A stretch of DNA of 64,000 nucleotides from NCBI RefSeq assembly GCF_017591425.1, contig NW_024466607.1, forward strand, positions 13,524,501 through 13,588,500, written 5' to 3'. How positions within the stretch are numbered: the first letter of the stretch is position 1; each line of letters starts with the position of its first letter. This DNA comes from Ochotona curzoniae (taxonomy: Eukaryota; Chordata; Mammalia; Lagomorpha; Ochotonidae). Shown here piece by piece: positions 15,540 through 26,534 of the stretch. The translations under genes were made by a program, and so were the position numbers. The notes beneath the pieces are model-generated. The model searched no databases and was not told the origin of the DNA. It saw nothing but the letters and a program-made list of their open reading frames with translations.

Positions 15540-16095
15540 CATGAAATTGCTAGTCCCTGAGGAGATACAAATATCTGGTAAAAACAGCATTTCTAATCAT
15601 CAAATAGATTACTCGTAAGTTACTCTGAGACTATTGCTATTACTGTGAGAAAAACAGAAGACAGTGAGATTCCCACATCACACCATACACCAAAACACGC
15701 CTCAACGCTCGGAAGTGTTAAATACACTCATAAAAGATGCAATCACAAAATAACAAAATATTGATGAATTAATTACTCATTGTAGGTTTAGGAGAAACAC
15801 CTATAACCAAGACACAAAAAACCCAAATGCTCCAAAGGACAAAAATTGATGAATCTGGCCACAGAAAAATTAATATTTAGCATATTTAAAATATAAATAA
15901 AATTAAAAGACAAGCCAGGACTAGTTAGTATTATACACAGGAGTAAAGGAAAAAGATGAAGAGAAAAATAGAAAGTATTACAATATACCAAGAATTTACA
16001 GGAAGCCAATAGATACGTTAAAACAAGATCTAGCTCTGTGGGAATCAAAGAAATGAAAGCTGAAAAAATGAAGGATCATTCTTTATATCAAATTC
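15540..16095 (+). mobile_element. Ancient L1 ORF2 remnant
   Basis: A-rich sense-strand text follows the order of L1 ORF2 3' coding sequence, including 'cacaccatacaccaaaaca', 'gaagccaatagatacgtt' and 'aatcaaagaaatgaaagc'. Many stops and indels indicate a decayed L1M-type copy. The SINE at 16108 follows it. Confidence 0.6.
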
Positions 16096-16107
16096 AAAAC
16101 TAGTTCA

Positions 16108-16432
16108 GGGCCCAGTGTGGCAGTCTAGTGGCTAAAATCCTCGCCTTGCACATGCCAGGATCCCTTATGGGTGCAGGTTCGTGTCCCAGAGGTCCTGCTT
16201 TCTATCCAGCTCCCTGCTTGTGGCCTGGGAAAGCAGTGGAGGATTGCCCAGGCCCTTGGGACCCTGCACCCATGTAGCAGACCTGGAAGAAGCTCCTGGC
16301 TCCTGGCTTCGGAACAGCTCTGGCTGTTGTGGTCACTTTGGAAGTGAACCAGAGGATGGAAGATCTTTTTCTCTGTCTCTCCTCCTCTCTGCATATATGC
16401 CTTTCCAATAAAAATAAATCTTTTTAAAAAAA
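16108..16432 (+). mobile_element. CSINE, full length
   Basis: The head GGGCCCAGTGTGGCAGTCTAG, then 'cctcgccttgcacatgccagg', and a tail of AAATAAATC with A run mark a pika-type copy of intermediate age. Confidence 0.92.
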
Positions 16433-16454
16433 CCTCTTATTTCAAAAATACTTG

Positions 16455-16635
16455 CATTAATCTTTTTGAGATACAGAAAAACGAGAGAGAGAGAGAAAGC
16501 TCCTGTCTGATGACCCACACTTCCTAAATGTATCCAGTGGTTGGGACTGAGTTGAGCCAAGGACAAGAACTTAATCTGGGTCTCCCACAGGAGTTGGAAG
16601 AACCCAGTCACGGGAGCCAACACCAGGCCTGCTAA
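16455..16635 (-). mobile_element. CSINE fragment, minus, old
   Basis: Diverged reverse-complement motifs include (GA)n, 'gggtctcccacaggagtt', and 'gggagccaacaccaggcc' at the head end. Confidence 0.6.
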
Positions 16636-17149
16636 GGTTTGTTCTAGCAGGAATGGGCAGCGTCTTCACTGTTGGATTAAACACTCACCCTAGAGAAATC
16701 AGTTTTCACGTTAAACTCAAGACTGACCGGGAGAGTCTCCCACACTGGCGGACACACAAACTGGCCCCATGTGTCCAATCTTAATAGCTGTAGCTTGAAT
16801 TGTTGAGATACCGCTATCAGACAATATTTGTTCTGAATCCTGCGGTGAAGCCCCCCAAAGTATGCACAGAAATGCCCATGTTGGGGCTGGCTGAGCCGCA
16901 GGTGGGCTGGGTGATGCGCCTGAGACAGGGGCCGCCTCAGCACTTCAAGCCCAGCACTCGGTCAACATTCACTCGCTCTTCCCTTCACTTTGCCATCTTG
17001 CCCAACGCCTCCCCGGGATAAGGCTGTGAGCCTGGCGGGGCAGCCGCCAAGTGTGCCAGGCTCAGGCAGCAATCCAGGCCTGGAGAGTCTTCCTCCCCAG
17101 AAGCCTCCGCCAGCGCCCTCAGCCTGAGGAAGCGCTCCTTTCCCTCCCC
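16636..17149. other. Unassigned sequence upstream of the ZNF502 promoter
   Basis: GC content rises towards 17.1 kb. I recognise no repeat or exon. Confidence 0.45.
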
Positions 17150-17340
17150 AGGCCCCCGGCCCTGCTCACCGTGAGGTCGGGGAGCTCCCGGGCAGGTGCA
17201 AGGGAGATGCGTGAGATGCGCCCCAAGCGCAGCATCCAGGGCTCCTCTGGGAATCCGACACCGGAAGTGCGTCGCAGCGGCCTCTCTAGGCCGCGGGAGG
17301 AGCGTCTCTGTGGAACCTGGACAAAGATGGATCGCTCCTA
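17150..17340 (-). promoter_or_regulatory. ZNF502: Probable ZNF502 promoter and non-coding exon 1
   Basis: This CpG-rich block has a consensus ETS/GABPA motif, CCGGAAGTG, at 17261-17269, a common core-promoter site of zinc-finger genes. On the minus strand a donor (CG then GTGAGC) ends a possible first exon at 17170. Splicing to about 13888 would supply the ATG exon. The next minus-strand gene is ZNF502 and there is no competitor, so the link is likely but unproven. Confidence 0.6.
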
Positions 17341-17439
17341 CATCCCTAGTGTCCCATGGGGCCGGAAGGCCGTGGCTGCCTTGTGCCTCAGGAAAGCATG
17401 TTTTTATATATTACCTTCCGCAGATGAGACCAAAAAAAA

Positions 17440-17910
17440 AAAAAATGTGCAGTTTGTCTTTCCATGTGTGACTTATTTCGCTTGGCAGCATGATGTCCTG
17501 TTTCATCTGTTTTGGCGCCCATGTCAGCATTTTTGTGTATAGCTGAGTGACTTGTCATTGAGTACATGCCACCTGTCCTTTCCAGTCATCAGTTGATGGA
17601 CACCCAGGTTGAGCCCATGTCTGCAATTATGAATTGGCGTCCACTGGGCTGGATATGGGAGTGCAAGGATCTTTTTAATATCCTGGCTTCATCTCCTTTG
17701 TATATTTCCAGGAATGGGACATCTTGGAAGCTCTCTTTATAGTTTTGTTGTTGTTGTTGTTTAGGAATTCCTATTGAGATATCATAAAGGGTGTACTAAT
17801 TTTCATTCCTTCCCAAGGAGTTCTGGGCTTTGCTTTTCTCTACATCCTTATGGGTATATTTTTTTAATTACCATTTTTGATTGGCGTCTTTAAGCCACTT
17901 CTTTCTTAAA
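17440..17910 (-). mobile_element. Ancient L1 remnant, minus
   Basis: The plus strand matches the reverse complement of L1 ORF2 3' sequence in order: 'tttgtctttccatgtgtg', 'tcagttgatggacaccca', 'tatgggagtgcaaggatc', 'tttctctacatcctta'. It is heavily mutated. Confidence 0.75.
17744..17762 (+). repeat. (TTG)n microsatellite
   Basis: About six tandem TTG units lie within the L1 remnant. Confidence 0.9.
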
Positions 17911-17919
17911 ACAATTTCT

Positions 17920-18243
17920 GGGCTCCGCACAGTGGCTTAGCAGCTAAAGTCCTTGTCTTGCACATGCCGGGATCCCATACGGGCACTGGTTCGTATCTTG
18001 GCAGCCCTGCTTCCCATCCAGTTCCATGCTTGGATCCTGGGAAAGCAGTCTGTGATAGCCCAAAGCCTCAGAACCCGCGTGGGAGACCAGGAAGAAGCTC
18101 CTAGCTCCTGGCTTCGGATCAGCTCAGCTCTGGCCATTGCGGCCACTTGGGGGAGTGAATCAACAGACAGAAGATCTTTGTCTCGTCTCTCCTCCTCTCT
18201 GTATGTCTGACTTTCCAATAGAAATGAATAAATCTGTAAAAAT
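17920..18243 (+). mobile_element. CSINE, full length, with target duplication
   Basis: It is flanked by ACAATTTCT at 17911-17919 and 18244-18252. The head is GGGCTCCGCACAGTGGCTTAG and the tail ends AAATCTGTAAAAA. It is inserted in the L1 remnant's flank. Confidence 0.92.
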
Positions 18244-18252
18244 TACAATTTC

Positions 18253-19654
18253 TTATGTTCTGTTTGATTTGCATAGCCTTTTCGTTTTGGGGCCCCTCAC
18301 TTCCTTTCCTTGCATTATTGCCGCTATTGCGATTTCATAGGTTTTTGGAGGGAAACATTTGAATGTTTGCTTCTTTTGCATTTTCTCTAGGTATTTTCTT
18401 TGTGGTGACCACAGGTGACCGCTGACATCTAAAAGCTGTACCTGTTTGCCGTGAGTCGGCACTGGCTGAACCTCAGCAGGAAACAGACTGTTCTTATGTG
18501 GGGCATCCTTGCTGGGTATCGATGGCACACAGCAGTTACTGTTTAAGTGTCAAAGAGGGTAGGAGGTGAGAAGCCCCCATGACACAGGAGGTGTCATGGC
18601 CTTGCACAGTGAAGAGAAAGTCCTTGAGGGATACTAGGCTCTCCAAACCATTGACCAGGACAGCTGTGGTCTAGTGAAGCTGGCCCAACATCCACGAAGC
18701 CAGGCCTAGGAGGCCGTGAAAATCATTACCAGGACTCCTCTGGCAGAAGCTCCATTAAGGAGCTGCATCACCCAACAGCATAAGGCTGCTGCACGGAAAG
18801 CACCCAGCAGGCACAGGACACGGCTTCATTAACTTTGCCAGCAGAGGGGAACACTTACATGGCTGAGCGTGGCCGCCTGTGTGAGCGAGGAGAACATCTC
18901 ATTTTCAATCAGCTGTGGGTACTACACAACTGCCACAAGTGTGTTGTGCACTGGAACTTAAAATTGGAAAATTCTCCTTTTGGATGCTGGGTTGAGCATC
19001 ACATGAACTGACTTGGGCCCAAGCTGTGGGCTCACTAAAGGACACCGGGACACATTGTACAGGATTCCTGAGTCTTGGGCTCTGGGCAAGTTCCCAGAAG
19101 AGCAGTTCTAAGGCTATAGAGGCAGCCACACGCAGCCTGGCCATGGTCCCGTATGTCATGGTGACAGGGTCCCTGCGCGTTGCAGGGAAGAATTGGGTTC
19201 AGATAGAGGATAACATCCTGTCAGGCTGTTACCAGGGTCCTCCCTGTAGCAGCCCAGAGCTTGAGCACCTGTTAGGGAGGTTACTGACCTGTGACCCTGG
19301 GAAGAGCCCAGAGTGGCATGTCTTACAAGCTCATCCCGGCACAGAATGAACAGGAAACAAGGATAGTAACTCCAGAGGAGACTCTGGCTTTTCCCCAGGC
19401 ATAGCTGGTGGGCCTGAGCTTGTAGTTGAACCTATATCACCAGGACACCCCCTTCCTTCTCCCACATGCCATGCTGGGGGCAATCCCAGCAGGCAGGGCT
19501 CCATGGGAGAGTGAACAGAAGGGAAATCACACACTCTGCAGGATCCTGAGGCTCAGGACTAGCTGGTGGGCTGGAGCTTTTGGCTGGGTCCTGGAGCCGA
19601 CTTCCTGCAGCAGCCACTGAAGTAGCACTCCCTCCCAGGACTGCTGCAGGGCCA
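18253..19654. other. Unassigned intergenic sequence
   Basis: It contains no convincing exon. A weak imperfect duplication of 'agctggtgggc...gagctt' occurs near 19403 and 19560. Open frames at 19026-19349 and 19432-19758 have no recognisable motifs. Confidence 0.45.
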
Positions 19655-19667
19655 CACCAGGGGGCGC
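19655..19667 (+). promoter_or_regulatory. Strong CTCF core motif
   Basis: CACCAGGGGGCGC matches the core of the CTCF consensus, preceded by GGCCA and followed by CCGG. It lies between the ZNF502 promoter and the ANKRD13C retrocopy. Occupancy is inferred from sequence only. Confidence 0.55.
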
Positions 19668-19828
19668 CCGGGGCCCTTGGGACCACAGGGACAGTGCCCA
19701 TCCACACACCCTTCCCCAAAGAGCACCAGGCCTCAGGGTCAAGTGTCAGAGTAGTCATCCTGATTAAAAAAAAAAAAAAACCAGCTTGAGGCCTAAAGGA
19801 GACAAGTATTGATAAAATCAGTGACCAT

Positions 19829-19840
19829 CAAATACCTCTT
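19829..19840. repeat. Left target-site duplication of the ANKRD13C retrocopy
   Basis: CAAATACCTCTT here is repeated exactly at 23768-23779. It lies against the poly(A) end of the retrocopy. Confidence 0.9.
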
Positions 19841-19919
19841 TTTTTTTTTCAATTTTGTGAAAAGTTTATTTGCATTGAGTGTTTTCCACCAATGTAAGAG
19901 AAATTGATATTTGTTCTTT

Positions 19920-20251
19920 TTTTTTTTTTTTAGATTTATTTTTATTATTTTTTCATTGGAAAGGCGGATATACAGAGAGGAGAGACAGAGAGGAAGATCT
20001 TCCATCCGATGATTCACTCCCCAAGTGAGCGCAACGGGCCGATACTATGCCGATCCGAAGCCAGGAGCCTCTTCCGGGTCTCCCACGCGGGTGCAGGTTC
20101 CCAAAGCTTTGGGCCGTCCTCGACTGCTTTCCCAGGCCACAAGCAGGGAGCTGGACGGGAAGCGGGGCTGCCGGGATTAGAACCGGCGCCCATATGGGAT
20201 CCCGGGCGTGCAAGGCGAGGACTTAACCACTTGCGCCACCGCGCCGGGCCC
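19920..20251 (-). mobile_element. CSINE, young, nested in the retrocopy 3' UTR
   Basis: It is a full-length minus copy with perfect 14-bp duplications, GATATTTGTTCTTT, at 19906-19919 and 20252-20265. It is nearly identical to 10047-10380. The insertion postdates the ANKRD13C retrocopy. Confidence 0.97.
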
Positions 20252-23200
20252 GATATTTGTTCTTTGTGATCAGAGATGACAATCTGAAACGAAGAATTCG
20301 TTTCTACTATTCTTCAAAGAAAGACAAGCTGAAAAACTAAATTCAAGTACAAAATTTTCAGTAGTCTTCCTAGCTCCAGTGTACCCCAGCAGAATACTCA
20401 CATCATTTAGGAAATTGATAAACCTCAAGCTGCAACTTACCACCTTTTGCTCCCTAAGCTGTGTGTACATATTAAAAATCCACAACATAGGCCTGCAAGA
20501 ATACCATACTGCAACAGAGGGCACTGAAAGCAATCCTAATTGCCTCTCAGGTTCTCAAACTTCCTATAACTTGATTGACATGGTAATTTGGACTCTGTGT
20601 CACTTGATCTAAACCATTCTGTAAACAATGAGGAGCTATAAGCAAGTCTGGGCTTAACAAATCTTTCCACAAAATTCAACAGACCCACTGAAGGTAATAA
20701 TGAGGTCTTTGAATTTTTAACTATGGTTCTTTTTCTTCCTTATAAAATGTATTTAATCAAATTTCAACAAATCCCACTTATGTATCAGTATAGATAAATG
20801 CAGCTTTTAAGATATTTATTAAAAACATTTTCTTACGCTTGATGCTTTGGATTTTTAAATAAATTATCTCTTAAATAAAGGTCTCTAAACTCATTTGAAA
20901 TTATCTAAAATTCTAGAAAAAGTTGAAACTGTTGATCATTCTAAAAAAATGTGACAGAAGCATTCTTGACAGTCATTAGGATACATTTTAAAAGCATTTA
21001 GCTAAGCGCTTCAAAACACATGATACTTTATAACTGTTAAACATTATTCCCCCTAATTTATTTTCATTCTTGGACCTTCAAACCATTTTGGAATAAATAT
21101 GAAAAATTTTAAGTTGTAAAAGTGAGTAATACATGATTTTGAGATATTGGAGATAATTAAAATCCATAAATATTTCCCTGTGACTTAAAAAAAATAAGCA
21201 ATAGGTATCATCATTCTCATATATGCTTCTGGACTTTAACTTGTTACAAATATAGTTTGTTAGCATATAAAATGTTATTACCTTATTTTGAAATCTTCAA
21301 ATCTGTTACGTAGGGTTGTCCAAAATATGTATGCTGTTTTTAAATATTAGTGCATCGATATTCCACTAAAAACAAACTAAATAATTAGACCGATCTGTAC
21401 TTATTAGGAAGCAAGTTTAAAATTTTGGATTTGTTTGAAAGTGGTGCAATTTGAAAGAGGACTTTCTGTAAGCATGCCAACCATACCTTATCATGAACAT
21501 AACAAGGACTCTGAACTCAGGAGTAGGAAAAAAATAGAGGTTCTATGAAAGAAAGATTAGTAACAAACATTTTCCATTGAAGAAAGAATTCAGGTAAAAA
21601 CAAATAGCACCACAATGAATTGCACTCAGGCGCTAAAGGAGGTACCTTATTCCCTGCAGAGTGAACGCTCCTTCTGAAATGTATTGCAACATAGAAATGC
21701 AATTGTTTAATGGTTGCCATTTGGTTCATTCGTCTACAGAAATCTGCATTCCTTCTAGTTCATTATATTGAACAAACATTCAAATTACTGAACTATACAT
21801 AATGTTACATAGTTTACATTTTATGAAAACAAAGCTGGAAGGAATATTTATAAATGTCACCTTGAATATAAGATGACAAGTTTAAAAGGGCTTCATATCT
21901 CTAAAGACATTAATTTATGTTAATGGTCCAGGAGTGTTTTAGGTATAGATATATTTATATGTATATATATTTCAACAAGAAGGAAGTGTAAAAATGTTTA
22001 AAAACAAATCACAGCACTCATAGCTGCTTTCCATACGAAGGTCTTGGGGTCATTACAGTGTCAAACTATTAAGCTTATAATAACTGTATTTTCAAAAAGA
22101 CCAAAAATGGCACATCAGAAAACTTGCTGAATTCTTATGAGGGGCCCGTGTCCGCTATCATGTCACTGATGTGGCAGTCCAGTGTGTAATGAATTCCCTT
22201 TTCTTCGGTGAAAGCATTTGTCCCTTCTGTTTGGATTCACTTGTGGCTTCTCTGCAGTTTTCTTCCTGGGTAGGTGGTATCATTTTTCAGCGAGTTAAAG
22301 ATCAGGAAAACGGCTTGGGTCTTCCTTGTAGTCATCAGGTATAGTAAAGATGGAGCCATCAAATTCATCATATCGAAACTCCTGAAAAGTCACAGTGGCT
22401 GTGATCGTGGGAAACACAGGTATATCTAATTTTACAGGAAAGCCTGGTGGCAGCTTCATCTGAACAAATTCTCTAAGCTTGTTAAAGTGCTTGGAGGGAG
22501 CTATTACTTCTAAAATATTCAATAATAATTCAATTCCTAAGGGGAATTCCTGGCTCATGGCTATCGTGGCTTTAAATGTCTTCTTACTCTCCTTGCACAC
22601 GAGTTCTCTACCCAGATGAGGAGCTCTACTTTCCATTTTCAGCAGATATATATTCTTCCCATGTAATAGCGTTCTGAGGAGGTGGGGTAAGGGATTGTTT
22701 TCGAACTTAAAATTCTGTTCCATTATGTTTCCACCTTTACTCAAACTCTCCATGATGGCCTTATTTCGAAGAATATCTTCTTCACTGAGATGTTCTCTTC
22801 TTTTTCTTGATTCTAACACAAGTCCATTCACTAGATAAAAATCCGCCAAAAATTTTCCCACTCTTTCTGTTTTATCTTCCCGAAAAAGCCATCCAGTTTG
22901 GGCACGCGTGAAAGAAATTGATTTGGTTGATAAAGTTGCAGAGTAAATGTCACTGCTCATTAAAATGTCAACCTCTTCTTCTGTTTCCATTTCGGATTCC
23001 TCGTGATGTATTCGCTGACACACTTTTTGTTCATTGTCTAATACTACAAAAGATTCACAGGGTGCTGCATCCCCGTTGAAAATGAAGCTTAAATCCCCTC
23101 GTTGGAATCATGTCAGTAAAGCCTATGAGAGTTGTGTCAAGCCTGATATTGATACCTTGTTTATATATTTTACATGCCTCAGAAGGCAGAATTCGGGAGA

Positions 23201-23487
23201 GTAAAGGCACCCAGCTTTGAAAATCCCAGTGAAGTTCTAGATAAAAGTCACCTGGCTCTTTCAGGGCTTTTAATAATCGAGGTCCCTGGACACTGTCCCT
23301 GGACTGCTGCTTAGCTTTTCTTAGAAGAGCTGTAATCATCTGTCTGTCTCCATAGCTGATGGCTTCTGCCAGAGGGCTCCGTCCCTGAGCATTTTTCACC
23401 TCTACCGCAGCATGGTGAGCCAAAAGTAAATGGGCACATTCTTTACTTCCTAACATCACAGCAAGACGTAAAGGAGTATTTCCGCGG

Positions 23488-23767
23488 GAGACGGAGCTGA
23501 CTCTGCAGCGGCAAAAGGCGATTAGTGCGCCGGCCAGGAGCCTCCAGCGCCGCAGGAACTCCCGGAGCGCGGCCGAGCCCGGGACACACGCATCTCCCGC
23601 CGACTGCGGCCAGCTCCCGCCCGGGGACGGCGGGACGCGCGCGCTCGGCTGCAGCTGGAGCTCAGCGGCCCTCGATTCCCGGTCCCAACAGCCGCAGTCG
23701 CCGCCACTGCCTCACGGCCGACAGCACGGCACGGCCATCTTCCCCTGGCTGCTCTCGAGAGAGCTCC
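23488..23767 (-). promoter_or_regulatory. GC-rich 5' segment of the ANKRD13C retrocopy
   Basis: Dense CpG sequence lies inside the retrocopy's duplications, so it arrived with the transcript; it looks like parental 5' UTR or an alternative first exon. On the minus strand it contains an AAGATGGC motif and long CpG runs. The start of the parental protein is not present in it. Confidence 0.6.
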
Positions 23768-23779
23768 CAAATACCTCTT
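23768..23779. repeat. Right target-site duplication of the ANKRD13C retrocopy
   Basis: CAAATACCTCTT pairs with 19829-19840 and marks the 5' end of the retrocopy (minus orientation). Confidence 0.9.
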
Positions 23780-24007
23780 CTTGTTCATTCATCTTAACCA
23801 TGACTATTTAATGTCTTTCTGTCACTCAGTTCTCTGTTCTTTTTAAAAATACATGCAATCAGATTGATGGAGAATCACTCTAAGAAATATTCCTAAATAT
23901 AGATTGTCTGATTATATTGATAACAATGGGCTATACAAGAAATTCTGAAACTGTGAAAAAAAAAAAAACCTGCCCATGGAATTTAATTAAAAAAAAATTA
24001 CATAAAC

Positions 24008-24322
24008 CCAGTGCAGTAGCCTAGTGGCTAAAGTCCTCACCTTGCATTAACCAGGATCCCATGTGGGTGTTGGTTCTAATCCCAGCTCTTCCACTTCCCA
24101 TCCAGCTCCCTGCATGTGGCCTGGGAAAGAAGTAGACACTGGACCCTCAGGACCCTGCATCTGCATGGGAGATCCAGAAGAAGCTCCTGGTTCCTGGGTT
24201 TGGATCGGCTCAGTTCAGCCGTTGTGGCCACTTGAGGAGTGAATCAGCAAATGGGAGATCTTCCTCTCTGTTTCTCCTCCTCTCTGACTTTCCAACAAAA
24301 ATAAATAAATCTTTTAAAAAAT
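24008..24322 (+). mobile_element. CSINE, full length
   Basis: TTACATAAAC duplications flank it (23998-24007 and 24323-24332). The head is CCAGTGCAGTAGCCTAGTGG and the tail AAATAAATC with A run. Confidence 0.93.
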
Positions 24323-24332
24323 TTACATAAAC

Positions 24333-24677
24333 CAGATAAGAAAATTGGTGGACTTTTATGTCTTTTGTTTAAAACATTGTTGGTTCTGTATTTGTGTTTC
24401 CTCTTCTAGGTTCCAACACATATTTTTTTCCTGTGACTTCATTGTACCCAGTGCTTTGGGAACAGCTTTGTAAACAAGTAAAAATTGTTTGTCTTCCCTT
24501 TTCCTTAATTCATCTAAAATGTAAAATTTGTCTGAGGCATTTTAGATTCTTATGCAAATGGGACTGTTTATTATGAGTTCAGAGGAAACTCTTTATAACA
24601 TGGCATAGTTAAAAACTTTGCCATATCTATGGTAAACAACTTTTGTTATTATACTTTGTATAAATATTTAATCAACA
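24333..24677. other. AT-rich unassigned sequence
   Basis: I recognise no element or exon. Confidence 0.4.
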
Positions 24678-24770
24678 GATCAGCAGTATGGCAAAGCGGG
24701 TTAAGCCATTGCCTGTGATGCTGGTATCCCACATGGGTACTGTTTTGAGGCTCAGTCACTCCACTGTTGT
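24678..24770 (+). mobile_element. CSINE 5' fragment
   Basis: A diverged head ('cagtatggcaaagcgggttaag') and middle ('gtatcccacatgggtac') break off where the next SINE begins, so it was probably truncated by that insertion. Confidence 0.7.
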
Positions 24771-25095
24771 TTTTTTAAAAGATTATTTTATTTTTATTGG
24801 AAAATCAGGTATATATAGAGGAGGAGAGACAGAAAGATCTTCTCTCTGTCTGATGATTCACATCCCATGTGAACGCAACAGTTGGAGATGTGCCGATCAG
24901 GAGCCAGGAGCTTCTTCCAGGTCTCCCACACGGGTGCAGGGTCCCAAGGCTTTGGGCCATCCTTGACTGCTTTCCCAGGCCACAAGCAGGGAGCTGGATG
25001 GGAAGCAGGGCTGCTGGGATATGAACTGGCATCCATATGGCATCCTGGCATGTGCAAGGTGAGGACTTCAGCAGCTTGACTACCACACCAGGCCC
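24771..25095 (-). mobile_element. CSINE, full length, minus
   Basis: The tail complement is TTTTTTTAAAAGATTATTTTAT and the head end reads CTACCACACCAGGCCC. It forms an inverted pair with the preceding fragment. Confidence 0.92.
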
Positions 25096-26187
25096 ATGCA
25101 TCACTTCTAGAAGTCCTGGCCATCAGAACCTGCATTTTTAACCCTCCTGGGAAAGTTGTCTCTGTGCATTCGGAGGCTGCCAAGCTACAGGCGGTATTGC
25201 AGGTCGAGCACTGGAAGGGCTCATTGGACCCTGGACCCTCAGAAAAATGCCCTACTGCTGATCTAGTTCTACCCACCTCTGAGGAAGCCCCCTGGCCTTT
25301 GGGCGTGGCCCAGCCCAGCCCAGCCCAGCCCAGCCCTGTGCATGGTCTTTAATGTGTTTTATTACCTATCCCTGCAGGTGAGCCGCATCAGAACTGTGGC
25401 TGCATGGTTCCAGCCCAGAGTCCTGCAGGAGTCTTGCTTGTGCTGGGACTCCCGGTGTTGGGAGCCGCAGCAACGCTCTTTGTCGTGGCTCACTGCAATG
25501 GTTGTTGGCAGAGAGCATCTGTTCACCGCATGGGCCTCTCTGAGGGTCACCCAAAGGCCTTCACAGTATGACTGCTGAATTCCTAGAATGAGTGTTCCAA
25601 CAGGGGACAGGCATGGGGGTAGCTGCAGGGGCCTGGGCAAGCGTGTACCATGATAGTCTGAGATTTGACGCTACCAGCAGGCTCCATTGGGCTGGCTGCG
25701 GAGTCATGGTGTTCCCATAACAGCCAGGCTGTGGTGATGGAGACTGAGTACTTCTTTACTGTGCTACAGTGACCGGTATGATGCTCTGCCCCCTGCCCTC
25801 TTCCTTCCTGCTGCTACACCCCACAGAGGAGCCCTCGTGCAGGGGGTCACAGGAGACGAGACCCAAGCTGTCCGTGCCCTGGGCATGTGCAGTCTCTTCA
25901 TTCATATTGAACTGGGGTGCATTTGAGACCTTTCTGCCTAACCTGAGACATGCCTAGATCTTGGCTTTACACTAAGTGTGTTTCCTCTTGCACATTCAAT
26001 ACTGCCTTGTTACAGTAACCTGTATGAGGGACTTTTATGCATCTTGGATTTTCAAAAACAATACATTTTGGGCATCTGTCCAGTCTGCCAAAATCCAGAA
26101 CATTTCTTTCTAAGCTGGAATATACCAGAAGGCTCCTGGCAAGTCTTTTCTCTGTGACCCCTGGTTCCTATGTCAAGAACAAATCCA
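25096..26187. other. Unassigned intergenic sequence
   Basis: It is moderately GC-rich without recognised exons. It contains the CCCAG tract listed separately. Confidence 0.45.
25309..25336 (+). repeat. (CCCAG)n pentanucleotide repeat
   Basis: Five to six tandem CCCAG/GCCCA units. Confidence 0.9.
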
Positions 26188-26521
26188 TGGCCCCGGCAGC
26201 GTGGCTTAGCGGCTAAAGTCCTTGCCTTGAACGCCCTGGATCCCATATGGACGTCGATTCTAACCCCAGCAGCTCCACTTCCCATCCAGCTCCCTGCTTG
26301 TGGCCTGGGAAAGCAGTCGAGGACAGCCCAAAGCTTTGGGACCCTTCACCCATGTGGGAGACCCAGAGAAGGTTCCTGGATCCTGGCTTTGGATTGGCAC
26401 AGTACCGGCCATTGCGTTCACATGGGAAGTGACTCATCGGACAGAAGATCTTCCTCTCTGTCTCTCCTCTCTGTATATCTGACTTTGTAATAAAAATAAA
26501 TAAATCTTAAAAAAAAAAAAA
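26188..26521 (+). mobile_element. CSINE, full length, young
   Basis: Duplications of AAGAACAAATCCA lie at about 26175-26187 and 26522-26534. The head is GGCCCCGGCAGCGTGGCTTAG, with 'cttgccttgaacgccctgg' after it. Confidence 0.93.
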
Positions 26522-26534
26522 AGAACAAATCCAC

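Larger units (their letters stand above)
19841..23767 (-). pseudogene. ANKRD13C: Processed pseudogene of ANKRD13C
   Basis: The minus strand holds an intronless copy of ANKRD13C mRNA. The parent is an ER-associated ankyrin-repeat protein implicated in receptor biogenesis. Coding similarity begins near 23487 (GNTPLRLAVMLGSKECAHLL) and ends in the intact C-terminus DDYKEDPSRFPDL with TAA at 22297-22295. It is broken by a frameshift near 23104-23109, after FTDM, and by a compensating pair of indels near 22640-22720 (garbled residues between NIMEQNF and APHLGREL). About 2.4 kb of AT-rich 3' UTR follows, with AATAAA (minus) at 19870-19865 and an A tail at 19849-19841. CAAATACCTCTT flanks both ends. 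The insert also includes about 280 bp of GC-rich sequence at its 5' end but lacks the first roughly 145 codons of the parent. A young SINE interrupts the 3' UTR. Intact product is impossible; identity is near certain. Confidence 0.95.

Noticed and set aside
22295..23459. Functional ANKRD13C-like gene
   Set aside because: There is a frameshift after FTDM and a further compensating indel pair, and the N-terminal codons are missing.
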